Shown: positions 23,667 to 33,677 of the stretch, in pieces
Numbering within the stretch: position 1 is the stretch's first letter
Layout of the letters: every line of letters starts with the position of its first letter
DNA from: Paraburkholderia sp. CNPSo 3274
Lineage (GTDB): Bacteria > Pseudomonadota > Gammaproteobacteria > Burkholderiales > Burkholderiaceae
DNA length: 64,000 bases
Direction: 5' to 3'
Assembly (NCBI RefSeq): GCF_024206475.1
Contig: NZ_JAMBPR010000012.1
Location: 183,207-247,206, forward strand
Notes under the pieces: model-generated
Database searches by the model: none
What the model saw: the letters and a program-made list of their open reading frames with translations, nothing else
What the model was told of the DNA's origin: nothing
Translations under genes and position numbers: made by a program

Positions 23667-25709
23667 TTAGTTGTCGAGCGCGGCCCTGGCCGTCGCGACG
23701 ACATGATCGACCGTGAAGCCGAAGTGCTTGAACAGCACGCCAGCCGGGGCCGATTCGCCGAACGTGTCGATGCCGACCACGGCGCCTTCGAGGCCCACGT
23801 ACTTGCGCCAGAAGTCGGTCACACCGGCTTCGATCGCGACGCGGCGCACGCCCTTGGGCAGCACGCGCTCGCGGTATTCGGCGTCCTGCCTGTCGAACAC
23901 GTTGGTCGACGGCATGGACACCACGCGGGCGCCGATGCCTTCGCGCTGCAGCGCTTCGACGGCCTTCATCGCCAGTTCGACTTCAGAGCCCGTGGCGATC
24001 AGGATGATCTTGCGGCTCGGGATGTCGTCGTTCCAGTCCTTGAGGACGTAACCGCCCTTGGCGATGTTCGCGATCTGGGCATCCGTGCGCTCGTTGAACT
24101 GCAGGTTCTGGCGGCTGAAAATGAGGCTCGACGGACCGTGATGCGAAATCGACTCGGTCCAGGCCACCGCGGTTTCCACGGTGTCGGCCGGACGCCAGAG
24201 CGTCATGTTCGGGATCAGGCGCAGGCTTGCGACCTGTTCGATCGACTGGTGCGTCGGGCCGTCTTCGCCCAGGCCGATCGAGTCGTGCGTGAACACGAAG
24301 ATCGACGGGCATTTCATCAGCGCGGCCACGCGCAGCGCGTTGCGGCTGTAGTCCGAGAACGTGAGGAACGTGCCGCCGAACGCCTTGTAGCCGCCGTGCA
24401 GGTTAAGGCCGTTGAGCGCCGCGCTCATGCCGAACTCGCGCACGCCGTAGTTGATGTGGTTGCCCCACTGGATGCCGGTCTCGCCTGCCTTGGCGGCGCG
24501 CACGGGCTTCGAAGCCTTCCAGTTGGTGAGGTTCGAGCCGGTCAGGTCGGCCGAACCGCCCAGCAGTTCGGGGAGTGCCGCGGCGAGGCCTTCGATGGCC
24601 TGCTGCGAAGCCTTGCGCGTGGCGACCGTTTCCTTGCGCGAATCCGCGCCGGCGACGATCGCGGTGGCCTTCTGCGCCCAGTCGGCGGGCAGCTTGTGGG
24701 CCATGCGGCGCTCGAACTCGGCGGCTTCGGTCGGGTACTTCGACTTGTACGCGGCGAACTGCTCGTTCCATGCGGCTTCGAACTTCGCTCCAGCAGCCTT
24801 CGCGTCCCAGTCTGCGTAGACTTCTTGCGGCAGCGTGAACGGCTCCCACTTCCAGCCCGCGGCTTCGCGCCACTTGGCGATTTCTTCCGCGCCGAGCGCC
24901 GCGCCATGCACGTCGTGGCCGCCTTGCTTGGTGGGCGCGCCCTTGCCGATGATGGTCTTGCAGCAGATCAGCGTGGGCTTGTCCGAGGCTTTGGCCTTCT
25001 GGATGGCCGCGTCGACGGCGTCCACGTCATGGCCGTCCACGTGCGGGATCACGTTCCAGCCATAGGCTTCGAAGCGTTCCGGCGTGTTGTCGTGGAACCA
25101 GTTGACCACGTCGCCGTCGATCGAGATGCCGTTGTCGTCGTACAGCGCGATGAGCTTGTTCAGCTTGAGCGTGCCGGCGAGCGAGCAGGCTTCGTGCGAG
25201 ATGCCTTCCATCAGGCAGCCGTCGCCGAGGAACACATACGTGTGGTGATCGACGATCTTCGCGTCGGCCTTGTTGAACTCCGCGGCGAGCAGCGCTTCGG
25301 CCAGCGCCATGCCGACCGAGTTCGCCAGACCCTGGCCGAGCGGGCCCGTGGTCGTCTCGACACCCGGCGTGATGCCGAACTCGGGGTGACCCGGCGTCTT
25401 CGAGTGCAGTTGACGGAAGTTCTTCAGTTCCGCGATCGGCAGGTCGTAGCCCGTCAGGTGCAGCAGCGAGTACAGCAGCATCGAACCGTGGCCGTTCGAC
25501 AGCACGAAGCGATCGCGGTCGCTCCAGAGCGGGTTCGTCGGGTTATGGCGCAGATGGCGCGACCACAGCGCAACGGCGATCTCGGCCATGCCCATGGGCA
25601 TGCCGGGGTGACCGGAGTTCGCTTGCTGGACGGCGTCCATGGACAGCGCACGAATAGCGTTGGCCATCAACTGGGTGGTAGCGGGGGAGGCGGGGGACGA
25701 GGTCGTCAT
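23667..25709 (-). CDS. tkt: Transketolase
   Basis: 680 residues from ATG at 25709 ([13 protein letters not shown]). Thiamine-diphosphate enzyme that moves two-carbon units between sugar phosphates. The ThDP motif [30 protein letters not shown] at the N-terminus and [15 protein letters not shown] in the pyrimidine domain are intact. A longer frame upstream of 25709 lacks start support. The nearest Shine-Dalgarno is weak. Divergent from speE. Confidence 0.97.
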   Translation of the reverse strand: MTTSSPASPATTQLMANAIRALSMDAVQQANSGHPGMPMGMAEIAVALWSRHLRHNPTNPLWSDRDRFVLSNGHGSMLLYSLLHLTGYDLPIAELKNFRQLHSKTPGHPEFGITPGVETTTGPLGQGLANSVGMALAEALLAAEFNKADAKIVDHHTYVFLGDGCLMEGISHEACSLAGTLKLNKLIALYDDNGISIDGDVVNWFHDNTPERFEAYGWNVIPHVDGHDVDAVDAAIQKAKASDKPTLICCKTIIGKGAPTKQGGHDVHGAALGAEEIAKWREAAGWKWEPFTLPQEVYADWDAKAAGAKFEAAWNEQFAAYKSKYPTEAAEFERRMAHKLPADWAQKATAIVAGADSRKETVATRKASQQAIEGLAAALPELLGGSADLTGSNLTNWKASKPVRAAKAGETGIQWGNHINYGVREFGMSAALNGLNLHGGYKAFGGTFLTFSDYSRNALRVAALMKCPSIFVFTHDSIGLGEDGPTHQSIEQVASLRLIPNMTLWRPADTVETAVAWTESISHHGPSSLIFSRQNLQFNERTDAQIANIAKGGYVLKDWNDDIPSRKIILIATGSEVELAMKAVEALQREGIGARVVSMPSTNVFDRQDAEYRERVLPKGVRRVAIEAGVTDFWRKYVGLEGAVVGIDTFGESAPAGVLFKHFGFTVDHVVATARAALDN

Positions 25710-26024
25710 GTCGAGTCCGGAAGTGTGCAAAAAGCGGCGTGGGCGGCGCAGGTCGCGAACAGCGCAAATTGCGAGGGCAAACTGCGGCACACACAGCAGC
25801 GCGGGAGTCCGGAAGCTCGGCAAATCGCCCGCTCAGGCGCACATGCGGCGCCAGGAGACGCGAAACGGCCGGAGCAAACGGAGAGGGCTGCAAAGCGGAA
25901 TATTCTAGCAGATCGTGGGGATTATCCCTGGCCATTGGGCGAGGGGTATGCGCCGTGCGCGCCGTCACCCCGCCGTTGTCCTCTCGTTGGCCTTTGCCGC
26001 GTTCGAGGTGCGGTTCACACCCCC

Positions 26025-26030
26025 TATAAT
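26025..26030 (+). promoter_or_regulatory. speE promoter, -10 TATAAT
   Basis: A consensus TATAAT stands 70 bp upstream of the speE GTG; the -35 region (TTCGAG at 26002-26007) is poor. Confidence 0.5.
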
Positions 26031-26099
26031 GTCTCTGTTGGCCCTATTTCTGGGCGATTTTCGCGCACTCCGGCGCACCGGCAGCGCCTCTCGACCTCT

Positions 26100-26963
26100 G
26101 TGACCGACTCCCTCCTCTTCCATCCTGCGGCAGATGCGCTCTACGGCTTTCCTGGCGCGCGCCGCCTCGCCGCGGCCGATACGCCGTGGCAGCGCATCGA
26201 GGTCTGGGACACGCCGCAGCTGGGCTGCCTGTTCACGCTGGATGGCCGTCCGATGACCTCCGCCGGCGACGAGTTCATCTATCACGAGTGCATGACGCAC
26301 CCGGCCGCGCTCACACATCCCGCGCCGCGCGCGGCGCTCGTGCTGGGCGGCGGCGACGGCGGCGCGGCGCGTCAGTTGCTGCGCCACCCGGACATCGAGC
26401 GCATCGTCGTGGCCGAACTGGACCCGGACGTGGTGCGCCTGACGGGCGACTATCTGCCCGAGGTGCGCGGCGACGCCTTCGAGGATCCGCGCGTGGAACT
26501 CGTGATCGGCGACGCGGCCGCGTTTGTCGCCTCCGCACAGGAACGCTTCGACATCGTCGTATTCGATCTGACTCCACCGGATTCGCCCGCCGCTGGGCTT
26601 TACACGCCGGCGTTCTACGCCGCGCTCAAGCGTGTGATGAACGGCGACGCGCTCGTCTCGCTCCATCTGGGCTCGCCGTTCCATCATGCGCAGCGCGTAG
26701 GCGCGCTGCTCCGCGGACTGCGCGAGGCCTTCGCCGTCGTGCGACCGCTTGCCGCCTACGTGCCGCTCTACGGCTCACTCTGGCTCATGGCGATCGCGAG
26801 CGACGCGCTCGACCCCGCCTGCGTCGACGAGGCCACGTTGCAGGCGCGTGCAACCGCGCGGCAACTCAAAGGCTTGCGCTACTACGACCCGCGGCTGCAC
26901 GCGACGCTCTTAAAAGGTTCTTGCACAGCCCGCGATAAACTAGGTGAATTCCTGCAGCTTTAG
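26100..26963 (+). CDS. speE: Spermidine synthase-type polyamine aminopropyltransferase
   Basis: 287 residues from a GTG at 26100; E. coli SpeE has 288. It transfers an aminopropyl group from decarboxylated S-adenosylmethionine to putrescine. Core motifs: LFTLDGRPMTSAGDEFIYHECMTHPA, VLGGGDGGAARQLLRH (nucleoside-binding), VVAELDPDVV and VFDLTPPDSPAAGLYT. One caution: the usual putrescine-site DSTDP is here DLTPPDSP, so a related substrate is possible. The long in-frame extension upstream is antisense to tkt and spurious. Confidence 0.88.
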   Translation: MTDSLLFHPAADALYGFPGARRLAAADTPWQRIEVWDTPQLGCLFTLDGRPMTSAGDEFIYHECMTHPAALTHPAPRAALVLGGGDGGAARQLLRHPDIERIVVAELDPDVVRLTGDYLPEVRGDAFEDPRVELVIGDAAAFVASAQERFDIVVFDLTPPDSPAAGLYTPAFYAALKRVMNGDALVSLHLGSPFHHAQRVGALLRGLREAFAVVRPLAAYVPLYGSLWLMAIASDALDPACVDEATLQARATARQLKGLRYYDPRLHATLLKGSCTARDKLGEFLQL

Positions 26964-27068
26964 TGGTCCTGCCTGTGGACAATGGCGGGTCCCACGCACC
27001 TTGATCATGCGCGCCCTCGCCCAGAGCGGCACGGCGCTTCATCCGAACCGCGAATCTGGAGAGACTCG

Positions 27069-27482
27069 ATGACCGCACCCCGCCCTGCCGGCGTGCCGTG
27101 GCTGACCCCGTATCTGACCGTGCTCGACGCGCGCGCGTCGATGGACTTTTATCGGGCAGCGCTCGGTTTTGCGGTACGCGATAGCGTGGAGGACGACGGC
27201 GCGATCATGCACGTGGAAATGACTTACCACGATCAGCTGATCGTCATGTTTGCGCCAGAGGGTGCATTCGGTTCGACGGCGCGCACGCCCAAAAGCGCAC
27301 AAACCGTCGCGCCGCAATCTTTTTATCTGTATGTCGACGATGTCGACGCGGTTTATGCGCGGGCGCTCGAAGCCGGCGCGAAATCGCTGAGCGAGCCACA
27401 GGACCAATTCTGGGGGGACCGTTTCGCGCAGGTCGAAGACCTCGATGGTTACCGCTGGGCGCTTGCTCGACACTTGTCCTGA
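27069..27482 (+). CDS. VOC-family (glyoxalase/PhnB-like) protein
   Basis: 137 residues from ATG at 27069, with GGAGAG upstream. The beta-alpha-beta-beta-beta fold of the vicinal oxygen chelate superfamily is suggested by PYLTVLDARASMDFYRAALGF, the central MHVEMTYHDQLIVMFAPEGAFG and the C-terminal DQFWGDRFAQVEDLDGYRWALARH. PhnB-like members of this type have no agreed substrate. It ends 19 bp before rsmE, probably cotranscribed. Confidence 0.85.
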   Translation: MTAPRPAGVPWLTPYLTVLDARASMDFYRAALGFAVRDSVEDDGAIMHVEMTYHDQLIVMFAPEGAFGSTARTPKSAQTVAPQSFYLYVDDVDAVYARALEAGAKSLSEPQDQFWGDRFAQVEDLDGYRWALARHLS

Positions 27483-27501
27483 ATCAATGAGAAATAGTTC
27501 T

Positions 27502-28242
27502 ATGCCCCGCTTTTTCGTCGGCAGCGCCTTGCAATCCGACGAGGTTGTCACCCTTCCCGACGAAGTCACGCGCCATGTTCAGGTGCTGCGCCTGCAGCCC
27601 GGCGACACCATCGTGCTGTTCAACGGTCTTGGCGGCGAATACAGCGCCGAGATTCTCGGAATGGAGCGCCGCGACACGCAGGTGCGCATTGGCCCTTACC
27701 GCGACTTCGAAACCGAGCCGCCTTACCGTGTCACGCTCGCCCAAGGCATTGCCGGCAACGACAAGATGGACTGGCTGATCGAAAAGGCCGTCGAACTGGG
27801 AGCGACGAATTTCGTGCCGCTCACTGCCTCGCGCAGCGTCGTGCGGCTTTCGGGCGAGCGCGCCGTGCGCCGCCAGGCGCACTGGCAGCGCATCGTGCAG
27901 GCCTCGTGCGAACAATGCGGGCGCAACCGCATGCCCGAAGTCGCGCCCACGCGCGAAATCGCCACGTGGCTCGGCTCCCTGCCCAAGCGCCCCGGCGAGG
28001 GCGAACTGCGCCTGCTGCTCTCGCCGCGCGCCAACGTCTCGTTCTCGACCTTGCCGGTCGACCCGCCTTCGGGCGAAGTGACGGTACTGGTAGGGCCTGA
28101 GGGGGGATTCTCGTCGCCGGAAGAAGAGGCGGCGCTCGACCATGGCTTCATCGCCGTGGGGCTCGGGCCGCGCGTGCTGCGCACCGAAACGGCGGGTATC
28201 GCCGTGCTCGCGGCGCTCGCCGCGCGCTGGGGTGGCTGGTAA
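27502..28242 (+). CDS. rsmE: 16S rRNA (uracil1498-N3)-methyltransferase
   Basis: 246 residues from ATG at 27502 (MPRFFVGS); an ATG five codons earlier (27487) is possible. SPOUT-class enzyme methylating U1498 in the small-subunit rRNA. Family motifs: DEVTRHVQVLRLQPGDTIVLFNG, KMDWLIEKAVELGATNFVPL, EQCGRNRMPEV and the knot region VLVGPEGGFSSPEEEAA with LGPRVLRTETA. Confidence 0.96.
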   Translation: MPRFFVGSALQSDEVVTLPDEVTRHVQVLRLQPGDTIVLFNGLGGEYSAEILGMERRDTQVRIGPYRDFETEPPYRVTLAQGIAGNDKMDWLIEKAVELGATNFVPLTASRSVVRLSGERAVRRQAHWQRIVQASCEQCGRNRMPEVAPTREIATWLGSLPKRPGEGELRLLLSPRANVSFSTLPVDPPSGEVTVLVGPEGGFSSPEEEAALDHGFIAVGLGPRVLRTETAGIAVLAALAARWGGW

Positions 28243-28263
28243 GCGCAGCGGGTAAAAATGACA

Positions 28264-28294
28264 AAGCCCGCCGGAAGGCGGGCTTGCGGTTTTC
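28264..28294 (+). terminator. Terminator after rsmE
   Basis: AAGCCCGCC-GGAA-GGCGGGCTT (28264-28285) followed by GCGGTTTT. Strong stem with a GGAA tetraloop. Confidence 0.8.
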
Positions 28295-28328
28295 TGTCGC
28301 GTGCGCGCGACGGAACCTTAGTCGAAGG

Positions 28329-28877
28329 TCAGGCGAACGAATAAAAAACGCGGAACGGCACCTTGCGCTCGGCCCAGTACTCCGAAGCCTCGCGAAATAC
28401 GTCGAGCAGAGTCTCCCGCCCGTCCTTGTCGAACTTCTGGGCAATCGGCAGCCCTTCCAGCACGACTACGAAACCCGGTTGCTCGCCGGCCTTCTGTACC
28501 AGATCGGTCAGGCAGTCGTACAAGCCATCGTAGTTCTTGCCGAAATGCTTCGGAAACAGAAACGACGTGGCAATCGTCTCGAGCACTTCCTGCTTGGTTT
28601 GCGCATTCGCGCAGAACGCATAGAGGAAATGCTCCTGCAGCCGCTGGGCTTCGTCCGAGAGATCCTGAATGCGAAACGCCCGGATCGACTGGACAATATT
28701 CGGCTGCACGGTCGAAAACAGGCTCATGGCCCCCTCGTTCGATGAAAGCCCCGCCTCATCCTGGCGCGCCTCGCTGTCTTGCTTCAACTGCATGACGCGC
28801 TGGAACAGGTTGCCCTCCCCGGACGCGAACAGATCGCTCGCGACCCGGGGGTCGTGCGCGTAAACGTTATCGCTCAT
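28329..28877 (-). CDS. Barstar-like RNase inhibitor with N-terminal extension
   Basis: 182 residues from ATG at 28877 (an ATG at 28886 is also possible). The C-terminal 90 residues match the barstar fold: SFLFPKHFGKNYDGLYDCLTDLVQ corresponds to the inhibitory helix region of barstar (FGxNxDALxDCLT), followed by GFVVVLEGLPIA and a C-terminal FRVFYSFA. The first 90 or so residues have no match I recognise. Barstars bind and block guanyl-specific RNases, and the neighbouring upstream gene encodes one, so this is very likely its cytoplasmic immunity protein. It begins at most 16 bp after the RNase stop. Confidence 0.82.
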   Translation of the reverse strand: MSDNVYAHDPRVASDLFASGEGNLFQRVMQLKQDSEARQDEAGLSSNEGAMSLFSTVQPNIVQSIRAFRIQDLSDEAQRLQEHFLYAFCANAQTKQEVLETIATSFLFPKHFGKNYDGLYDCLTDLVQKAGEQPGFVVVLEGLPIAQKFDKDGRETLLDVFREASEYWAERKVPFRVFYSFA

Positions 28878-28893
28878 GCCGCTCATCCCGGTG

Positions 28894-29325
28894 TCAATCA
28901 ATAATTCGCCTGAAACTGGCGTAGTGGTCGTCGGAGTAGTAACAGTTGTCGGTCCGCTTGCGTGGGCCGCCGCAAACGATGCGCTTGGCACCGCGGTTGT
29001 GCGCGCTCGGCGTCGGGACCGTGTACTCGTGATAGTAGCCCCGCCGTTGCGGTGGCAATATCCGCTCAAAATTCCCGAATACGACGCCGTCCTTCTCGTA
29101 AGGGAACGGGCCGCCCGCTGCAATCAGGCTCAACGTGCCGACCGCCTCACGCGGAAGTTCGTTGACCGAAATGCTGCCGACCGAATTACCCTCATCTTCC
29201 GGCTGACTCGTGCGCGCCTGAGCGCCACCTGCCGCGAGCGCTACGGTTGCGATCAGCGCCACCGCCGCGGCGCGCCGCAAGCCAGACAAACTGCCGCCGA
29301 AACAATGAGTTAGACGAGGCGCCAT
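28894..29325 (-). CDS. Secreted guanyl-specific ribonuclease, RNase Sa/St (N1/T1) family
   Basis: 143 residues from ATG at 29325. A Sec signal peptide covers about 1-37 (RR followed by AAAVALIATVALAAGGAQA). The mature part shows the microbial RNase pattern: GGPFPYEKDGVVFGNFERILP, YYHEYTVPTP, RGAKRIVCGG and DNCYYSDDHYASFRRI. Catalytic residues can be placed by spacing against RNase Sa (E54, R65, R69, H85): E100, R111, R115 and H134 are all present. It is predicted to be exported and to cut RNA 3' of guanosine. It precedes the barstar-like gene in an enzyme/inhibitor pair. Confidence 0.85.
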   Translation of the reverse strand: MAPRLTHCFGGSLSGLRRAAAVALIATVALAAGGAQARTSQPEDEGNSVGSISVNELPREAVGTLSLIAAGGPFPYEKDGVVFGNFERILPPQRRGYYHEYTVPTPSAHNRGAKRIVCGGPRKRTDNCYYSDDHYASFRRIID

Positions 29326-29512
29326 CACCTGGTTCCCGCTTCCCTGGTTACGCGTTCGACGACCATGAAAGGTGTAAGGGTATCGCTAATGATGCCTGGA
29401 AGCAACGTTAGTCAGGCGAGGACGACTAGAGCCTGCCCCCCCACAAGGGTCAATTCGGTAAATTTTACAATCTCGTTTTGCGCGATTTTGCGCCATCGGG
29501 TTGGGTCTCGTG

Positions 29513-29553
29513 CTCAAAAAAAATCGGCGCACTCGCAGGAGCACGCCGATTTT
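29513..29553 (-). terminator. Terminator of maeB
   Basis: Stem AAATCGGCG (29521-29529) / CGCCGATTT (29544-29552) with an A-run upstream, which reads as a T-run on the minus strand after maeB. Confidence 0.8.
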
Positions 29554-29588
29554 CGGAACCGCATCGCCGGCAACGCTCGCGAGTGAGC

Positions 29589-31883
29589 TTAACGTGCCGC
29601 GTTCACGTCTGCGACGAGCAGCGCCGTCATGTTGACGATGCGGCGCACCGTGGCGGAAGCCGTCAGCACGTGCACCGGCTTGGCCGCGCCCAGCAGGATC
29701 GGCCCGATGGCGATGTTGTTGCCGGCTGCCGTCTTGAGCAGGTTGTAGGAAATGTTCGCCGCGTCGATATTCGGCATGATGAGCAGATTCGCTTCGCCTT
29801 CGAGCGTCGACTCGGGCAGGATCTCCTTGCGCAGGTTCGCGTCGATCGCCACGTCGCCGTGCATTTCGCCGTCCACGTGCAGGTCCGGCGCGCGCTCCTG
29901 GAGAATCTCGAGCAGGTCGCGCATCTTCTGCGCGCTAGGCGCGTTGCTCGAACCGAAGTTCGAGTGCGAGCACAGCGCGACCTTCGGCTCAATGCCGAAG
30001 CGGCGCACTTCCTCGGCCGCCATGATGGTGATTTCCGCGAGCTGCTCCGGCGTCGGGTCGACGTTGACGTGCGTGTCGACGATAAAAATCTGCCGGTTCG
30101 GCAGCACGAGCGCGTTCATCGCCGCGTAGACATTGCAGCCCGCCTTCTTGCCGATCACCTGATCGATGAAGTGCAGGTGGCGGTGCGTCGTGCTGACCGT
30201 GCCGCAGATCATGCCGTCGGCTTCGCCCCTTTCCACGAGCATCGAACCGATCAGCGTGGTGCGGCGGCGCATTTCGAGCTTCGCCATTTGCTGCGTGATG
30301 CCCTTGCGCGCCATGAGCTTCGCATAGCTCTGCCAGAACTCGCGGTAGCGCTCGTCATGATCCGTGTTGACGACCGTATAGTCCTGGCCGGCGTGCAGGC
30401 GCAGGCCGTAGCGCGCGATGCGCTGCTCGATCACCGAGGGGCGGCCGATCAGGATGGGCTTGGCGAGCTTTTCGTCGACCACGATCTGCACCGCGCGCAG
30501 GATGCGTTCCTCTTCGCCCTCGGCGAACACGATGCGCTTCTTCTCCGGCTCCACGGCGCGCGCGAGCTGGAAAATCGGCTTCATGGTCGTGCCACTGTGG
30601 TAGACGAACTGCTGGAGGTGCTGCTCGTAGGCGTCCATGTCCTCGATCGGACGGGTCGCGACGCCCGAGTCCATTGCCGCCTTGGCCACAGCCGGCGCGA
30701 TCTTGACGATCAGGCGCGGGTCGAAGGGCTTCGGAATCAGATAATCAGGCCCGAACTGCAGATCCTGGATGCCGTAAGCCGTGGCCACTACATCGCTTTG
30801 TTCCTGGCGCGCCAGTTCCGCAATCGCGTTCACTGCGGCGATTTCCATTTCGCGCGTGATGGTGGTCGCTCCCGCGTCGAGCGCACCGCGGAAGATGAAC
30901 GGGAAGCACAGGACGTTGTTCACCTGGTTCGGGTAATCCGTGCGGCCCGTGGCGAGCACGGCGTCCGGACGCACTTCGAGCGCGAGCTCCGGCAGGATTT
31001 CCGGCGTCGGATTGGCGAGCGCGAGAATGAGCGGCTTGGCCGCCATCTGCTTGACCATGTCCTGCTTGAGCACGCCGCCCGCGGAGAGGCCGAGGAAAAT
31101 GTCCGCACCTTCGATCACTTCGGCGAGCGTGCGCGCGTGGGTCTCGCGCGCGAAACGCTCCTTGTCCGGGTCCATCAGCTCGATGCGGCCCTTGTAGACC
31201 ACGCCCGCCAGGTCAGTCACGACAATGTTTTCGAGCGGTAGGCCGAGGTCGACGAGCAGGTCGAGGCACGCCAGCGCGGCCGCGCCGGCGCCCGAGGCAA
31301 CCAGCTTCACATCCTTGATGTCCTTGCCCACGACCTTCAGGCCGTTCGTGAAGGCGGCCGCCACCACGATGGCCGTGCCGTGCTGGTCGTCATGGAAGAC
31401 CGGAATCTTCATGCGCTTGCGCGCTTCGCGCTCGACGATAAAGCACTCGGGCGCCTTGATGTCTTCGAGATTGATGCCGCCGAAGGTCGGTTCGAGCGCG
31501 GCGATTACGTCGACGAGCTTGTGCGGGTCCATCTCGTTGAGTTCGATGTCGAACACGTCGATGCCCGCGAACTTCTTGAAGAGCACCGCCTTGCCTTCCA
31601 TCACCGGCTTCGAGGCGAGCGGCCCGATGTTGCCGAGGCCGAGCACGGCCGTGCCGTTCGACACGACGCCCACGAGGTTGCTGCGCGCCGTGAAGCGCGC
31701 GGCGTTGAGCGGATTTTCGACAATCGCCTCGCACGCGAACGCGACGCCCGGCGAGTACGCGAGCGAGAGATCACGCTGATTGATCATCTGCTTGGTCGGC
31801 GCGATCGCGATCTTCCCGGGCGTGGGGAACTCGTGATAATCGAGGGCGGCTTCGCGAAGCTTGTTCGTAGCGGAATTCGACAT
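29589..31883 (-). CDS. maeB: NADP-dependent malic enzyme with phosphotransacetylase-like domain
   Basis: 764 residues from ATG at 31883 ([20 protein letters not shown]); E. coli MaeB has 759. Decarboxylates malate to pyruvate with NADP. The malic N-domain covers about 15-150, the NAD(P)-binding domain about 160-390 ([16 protein letters not shown]), and a PTA-like C-terminal domain about 430-750 ([35 protein letters not shown]) that in homologues is regulatory. There is no visible Shine-Dalgarno: the bases before the ATG read CCTCCC. Divergent from thiL. Confidence 0.95.
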   Translation of the reverse strand: MSNSATNKLREAALDYHEFPTPGKIAIAPTKQMINQRDLSLAYSPGVAFACEAIVENPLNAARFTARSNLVGVVSNGTAVLGLGNIGPLASKPVMEGKAVLFKKFAGIDVFDIELNEMDPHKLVDVIAALEPTFGGINLEDIKAPECFIVEREARKRMKIPVFHDDQHGTAIVVAAAFTNGLKVVGKDIKDVKLVASGAGAAALACLDLLVDLGLPLENIVVTDLAGVVYKGRIELMDPDKERFARETHARTLAEVIEGADIFLGLSAGGVLKQDMVKQMAAKPLILALANPTPEILPELALEVRPDAVLATGRTDYPNQVNNVLCFPFIFRGALDAGATTITREMEIAAVNAIAELARQEQSDVVATAYGIQDLQFGPDYLIPKPFDPRLIVKIAPAVAKAAMDSGVATRPIEDMDAYEQHLQQFVYHSGTTMKPIFQLARAVEPEKKRIVFAEGEEERILRAVQIVVDEKLAKPILIGRPSVIEQRIARYGLRLHAGQDYTVVNTDHDERYREFWQSYAKLMARKGITQQMAKLEMRRRTTLIGSMLVERGEADGMICGTVSTTHRHLHFIDQVIGKKAGCNVYAAMNALVLPNRQIFIVDTHVNVDPTPEQLAEITIMAAEEVRRFGIEPKVALCSHSNFGSSNAPSAQKMRDLLEILQERAPDLHVDGEMHGDVAIDANLRKEILPESTLEGEANLLIMPNIDAANISYNLLKTAAGNNIAIGPILLGAAKPVHVLTASATVRRIVNMTALLVADVNAAR

Positions 31884-32069
31884 GGGAGGCAGGACGTTAG
31901 TGCGGATTAGAATAACAACTCGAACGCTAAGTTGACCGATTGTAGCGCCAATCCCTGACAGCATTCCTTTCAGTTCGGGCGCAAGTGCCGCGACCGCGAT
32001 GGGGGGAAAGCCACGCCAGGGCACCCTATGCGGCGACGGCCATTCCCCAACTGTCATAAGCCTTTCGTC

Positions 32070-33059
32070 ATGCTTTCCGAGTTCTCCCTGATCGACCGAT
32101 ATTTTGCGCGGCGAGCGCGCACGAACACGCAACGCGCCGCGCTGGGCATTGGCGACGACTGCGCGCTCATCGCGCCCGCCGCGGGCGAAATGCTGGCCAT
32201 CTCGACCGACATGCTGGTCGAAGGCCGCCACTTTTTCCCCGACATCGATCCGCACGCGCTCGGCCACAAGGCGCTCGCCGTGAATCTCTCCGACCTCGCC
32301 GCGATGGGTGCGCAGCCGCTCGGCTTCACGCTTGCGTTCGCGCTCCCCAAGGCGGACGAGGACTGGCTAGGCGCGTTCAGCGCGGGCCTCTTCGAGCTGG
32401 CCGACCGCTTCGACTGCGAATTGATCGGCGGCGATACCACGGCAGGGCCGCTGAACCTGTGTCTGACAGTGTTCGGCTCAGTGCGTCAGGATGCCGCACT
32501 TCGGCGCGACGCTGCCCAGGCAGGCGACGACATCTGGGTCTCCGGCACGCCCGGCGACGCGCGCGCGGGCCTCGGCATGATGCGCGGCGAATGGCAGGTA
32601 AGCGAGCAGGACGCCGCGCATTTGCGCCGGGCGCTCGAATACCCTGAACCGCGTGTGGCGCTGGGCCTCGCGCTGCGCGGCGTGGCGCGCGCGGCGCTCG
32701 ACGTATCGGACGGTCTGGCCGGCGACCTGCGCCACATTCTCGAACGTTCGAACCTCACCGCGACGATCGACGTAGACGCGCTGCCGCTCTCGCCTGCGCT
32801 TGCGCGCCTGCCGCGCGATGTGCAGCTGCAATGCGCGCTTGCGGGGGGCGACGATTACGAACTGTGTTTCACGGCGGCTCCCGCACGGCGCGACGCGGTC
32901 GAGGCTGCGGCGCAACAGGCCGGTGTGCGCGTCACGCGCATCGGTACAATGACTTCCCGCACTTCGCCTCAAGCAGCCCCCGAGATCGCCTGGCGCGACG
33001 CTGGTGGCACGCCGCTCAATCTGACGTTGCAAGGCTTCGATCACTTCCATGCAGACTGA
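32070..33059 (+). CDS. thiL: Thiamine-monophosphate kinase
   Basis: 329 residues from ATG at 32070 (MLSEFSLIDRYF). Makes thiamine diphosphate from thiamine monophosphate and ATP. PurM-like superfamily motifs: GIGDDCALI near residue 25, STDMLVEGRHFFPD, KALAVNLSDLAAMGAQP, LIGGDTTAGPL, DVSDGLAGDLRHI and AGGDDYELCF. It overlaps pgpA by 11 nt, so the pair is translationally linked, as in many proteobacteria. Confidence 0.96.
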   Translation: MLSEFSLIDRYFARRARTNTQRAALGIGDDCALIAPAAGEMLAISTDMLVEGRHFFPDIDPHALGHKALAVNLSDLAAMGAQPLGFTLAFALPKADEDWLGAFSAGLFELADRFDCELIGGDTTAGPLNLCLTVFGSVRQDAALRRDAAQAGDDIWVSGTPGDARAGLGMMRGEWQVSEQDAAHLRRALEYPEPRVALGLALRGVARAALDVSDGLAGDLRHILERSNLTATIDVDALPLSPALARLPRDVQLQCALAGGDDYELCFTAAPARRDAVEAAAQQAGVRVTRIGTMTSRTSPQAAPEIAWRDAGGTPLNLTLQGFDHFHAD

Positions 33060-33633
33060 CCCCACGCCCTCGCCCGCCGGGCAGCCGGCTCCTCCGGCAG
33101 GCTCCGCACGGAACACCGCCGCACCCGGCACCGGCGGTCAGACCGGTGGCACGCGCCGCGCCGACGCGCCGTTCATGCTCACCCATCCTCTGCACATCAT
33201 TTCGCTGGGCTTCGGCTCGGGGCTCTCGCGCCTCGCGCCCGGCACGGCCGGGACGCTGTTCGCCTGGGCGGCCTTCGAGGTGCTCAACCGCTATCTCACG
33301 GTGACCGAATGGGGACTGCTGATCTTCTTTGGCTTCTTTGCGGGCATCTGGATCACGGGGTTCACGGCGCAGAAGCTGCACACGGATGATCCCTCGGCCA
33401 TCGTTTGGGACGAGATCGTTGCGTTCTGGCTCGTGCTGCTCATGATCACGCCCGTCGATTTCGAGGGGCGGCTGTGGGCCTTCGTCGTCTTCCGGTTTTT
33501 CGACATGGTGAAGCCGCCGCCCATCCGCTATTTCGACCGGCGCTTCAAGGGCGGCCTCGGCATCATGCTCGACGACATCGTCGCCGCATTCTTTACGCTG
33601 CTTGTCATCGCGCTCTGGCGCATGTCGGTGTAA
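33049..33633 (+). CDS. pgpA: Phosphatidylglycerophosphatase A
   Basis: 194 residues. Removes phosphate from phosphatidylglycerophosphate in the inner membrane to make phosphatidylglycerol. The first 40 residues are a Pro/Gly/Thr-rich extension not found in E. coli PgpA. The conserved part begins at HPLHIISLGFGSGLSRLAPGTAGTL and includes the acidic DPSAIVWDEIVAFW and FRFFDMVKPPPIRYFD motifs plus several membrane helices. Start overlaps the thiL stop. Confidence 0.94.
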   Translation: MQTDPTPSPAGQPAPPAGSARNTAAPGTGGQTGGTRRADAPFMLTHPLHIISLGFGSGLSRLAPGTAGTLFAWAAFEVLNRYLTVTEWGLLIFFGFFAGIWITGFTAQKLHTDDPSAIVWDEIVAFWLVLLMITPVDFEGRLWAFVVFRFFDMVKPPPIRYFDRRFKGGLGIMLDDIVAAFFTLLVIALWRMSV

Positions 33634-33677
33634 GCCACCTCGCCGCCACGCCGCCACCAACCCAACGGATTGCTGCA

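Noticed and set aside
23703..26099. N-terminal extension of speE by about 800 codons
   Set aside because: It runs antisense through tkt. The GTG at 26100 gives the normal family length.
29478..31241. Plus-strand 587-codon frame across maeB
   Set aside because: Antisense to a well-supported gene, with shadow-type composition.
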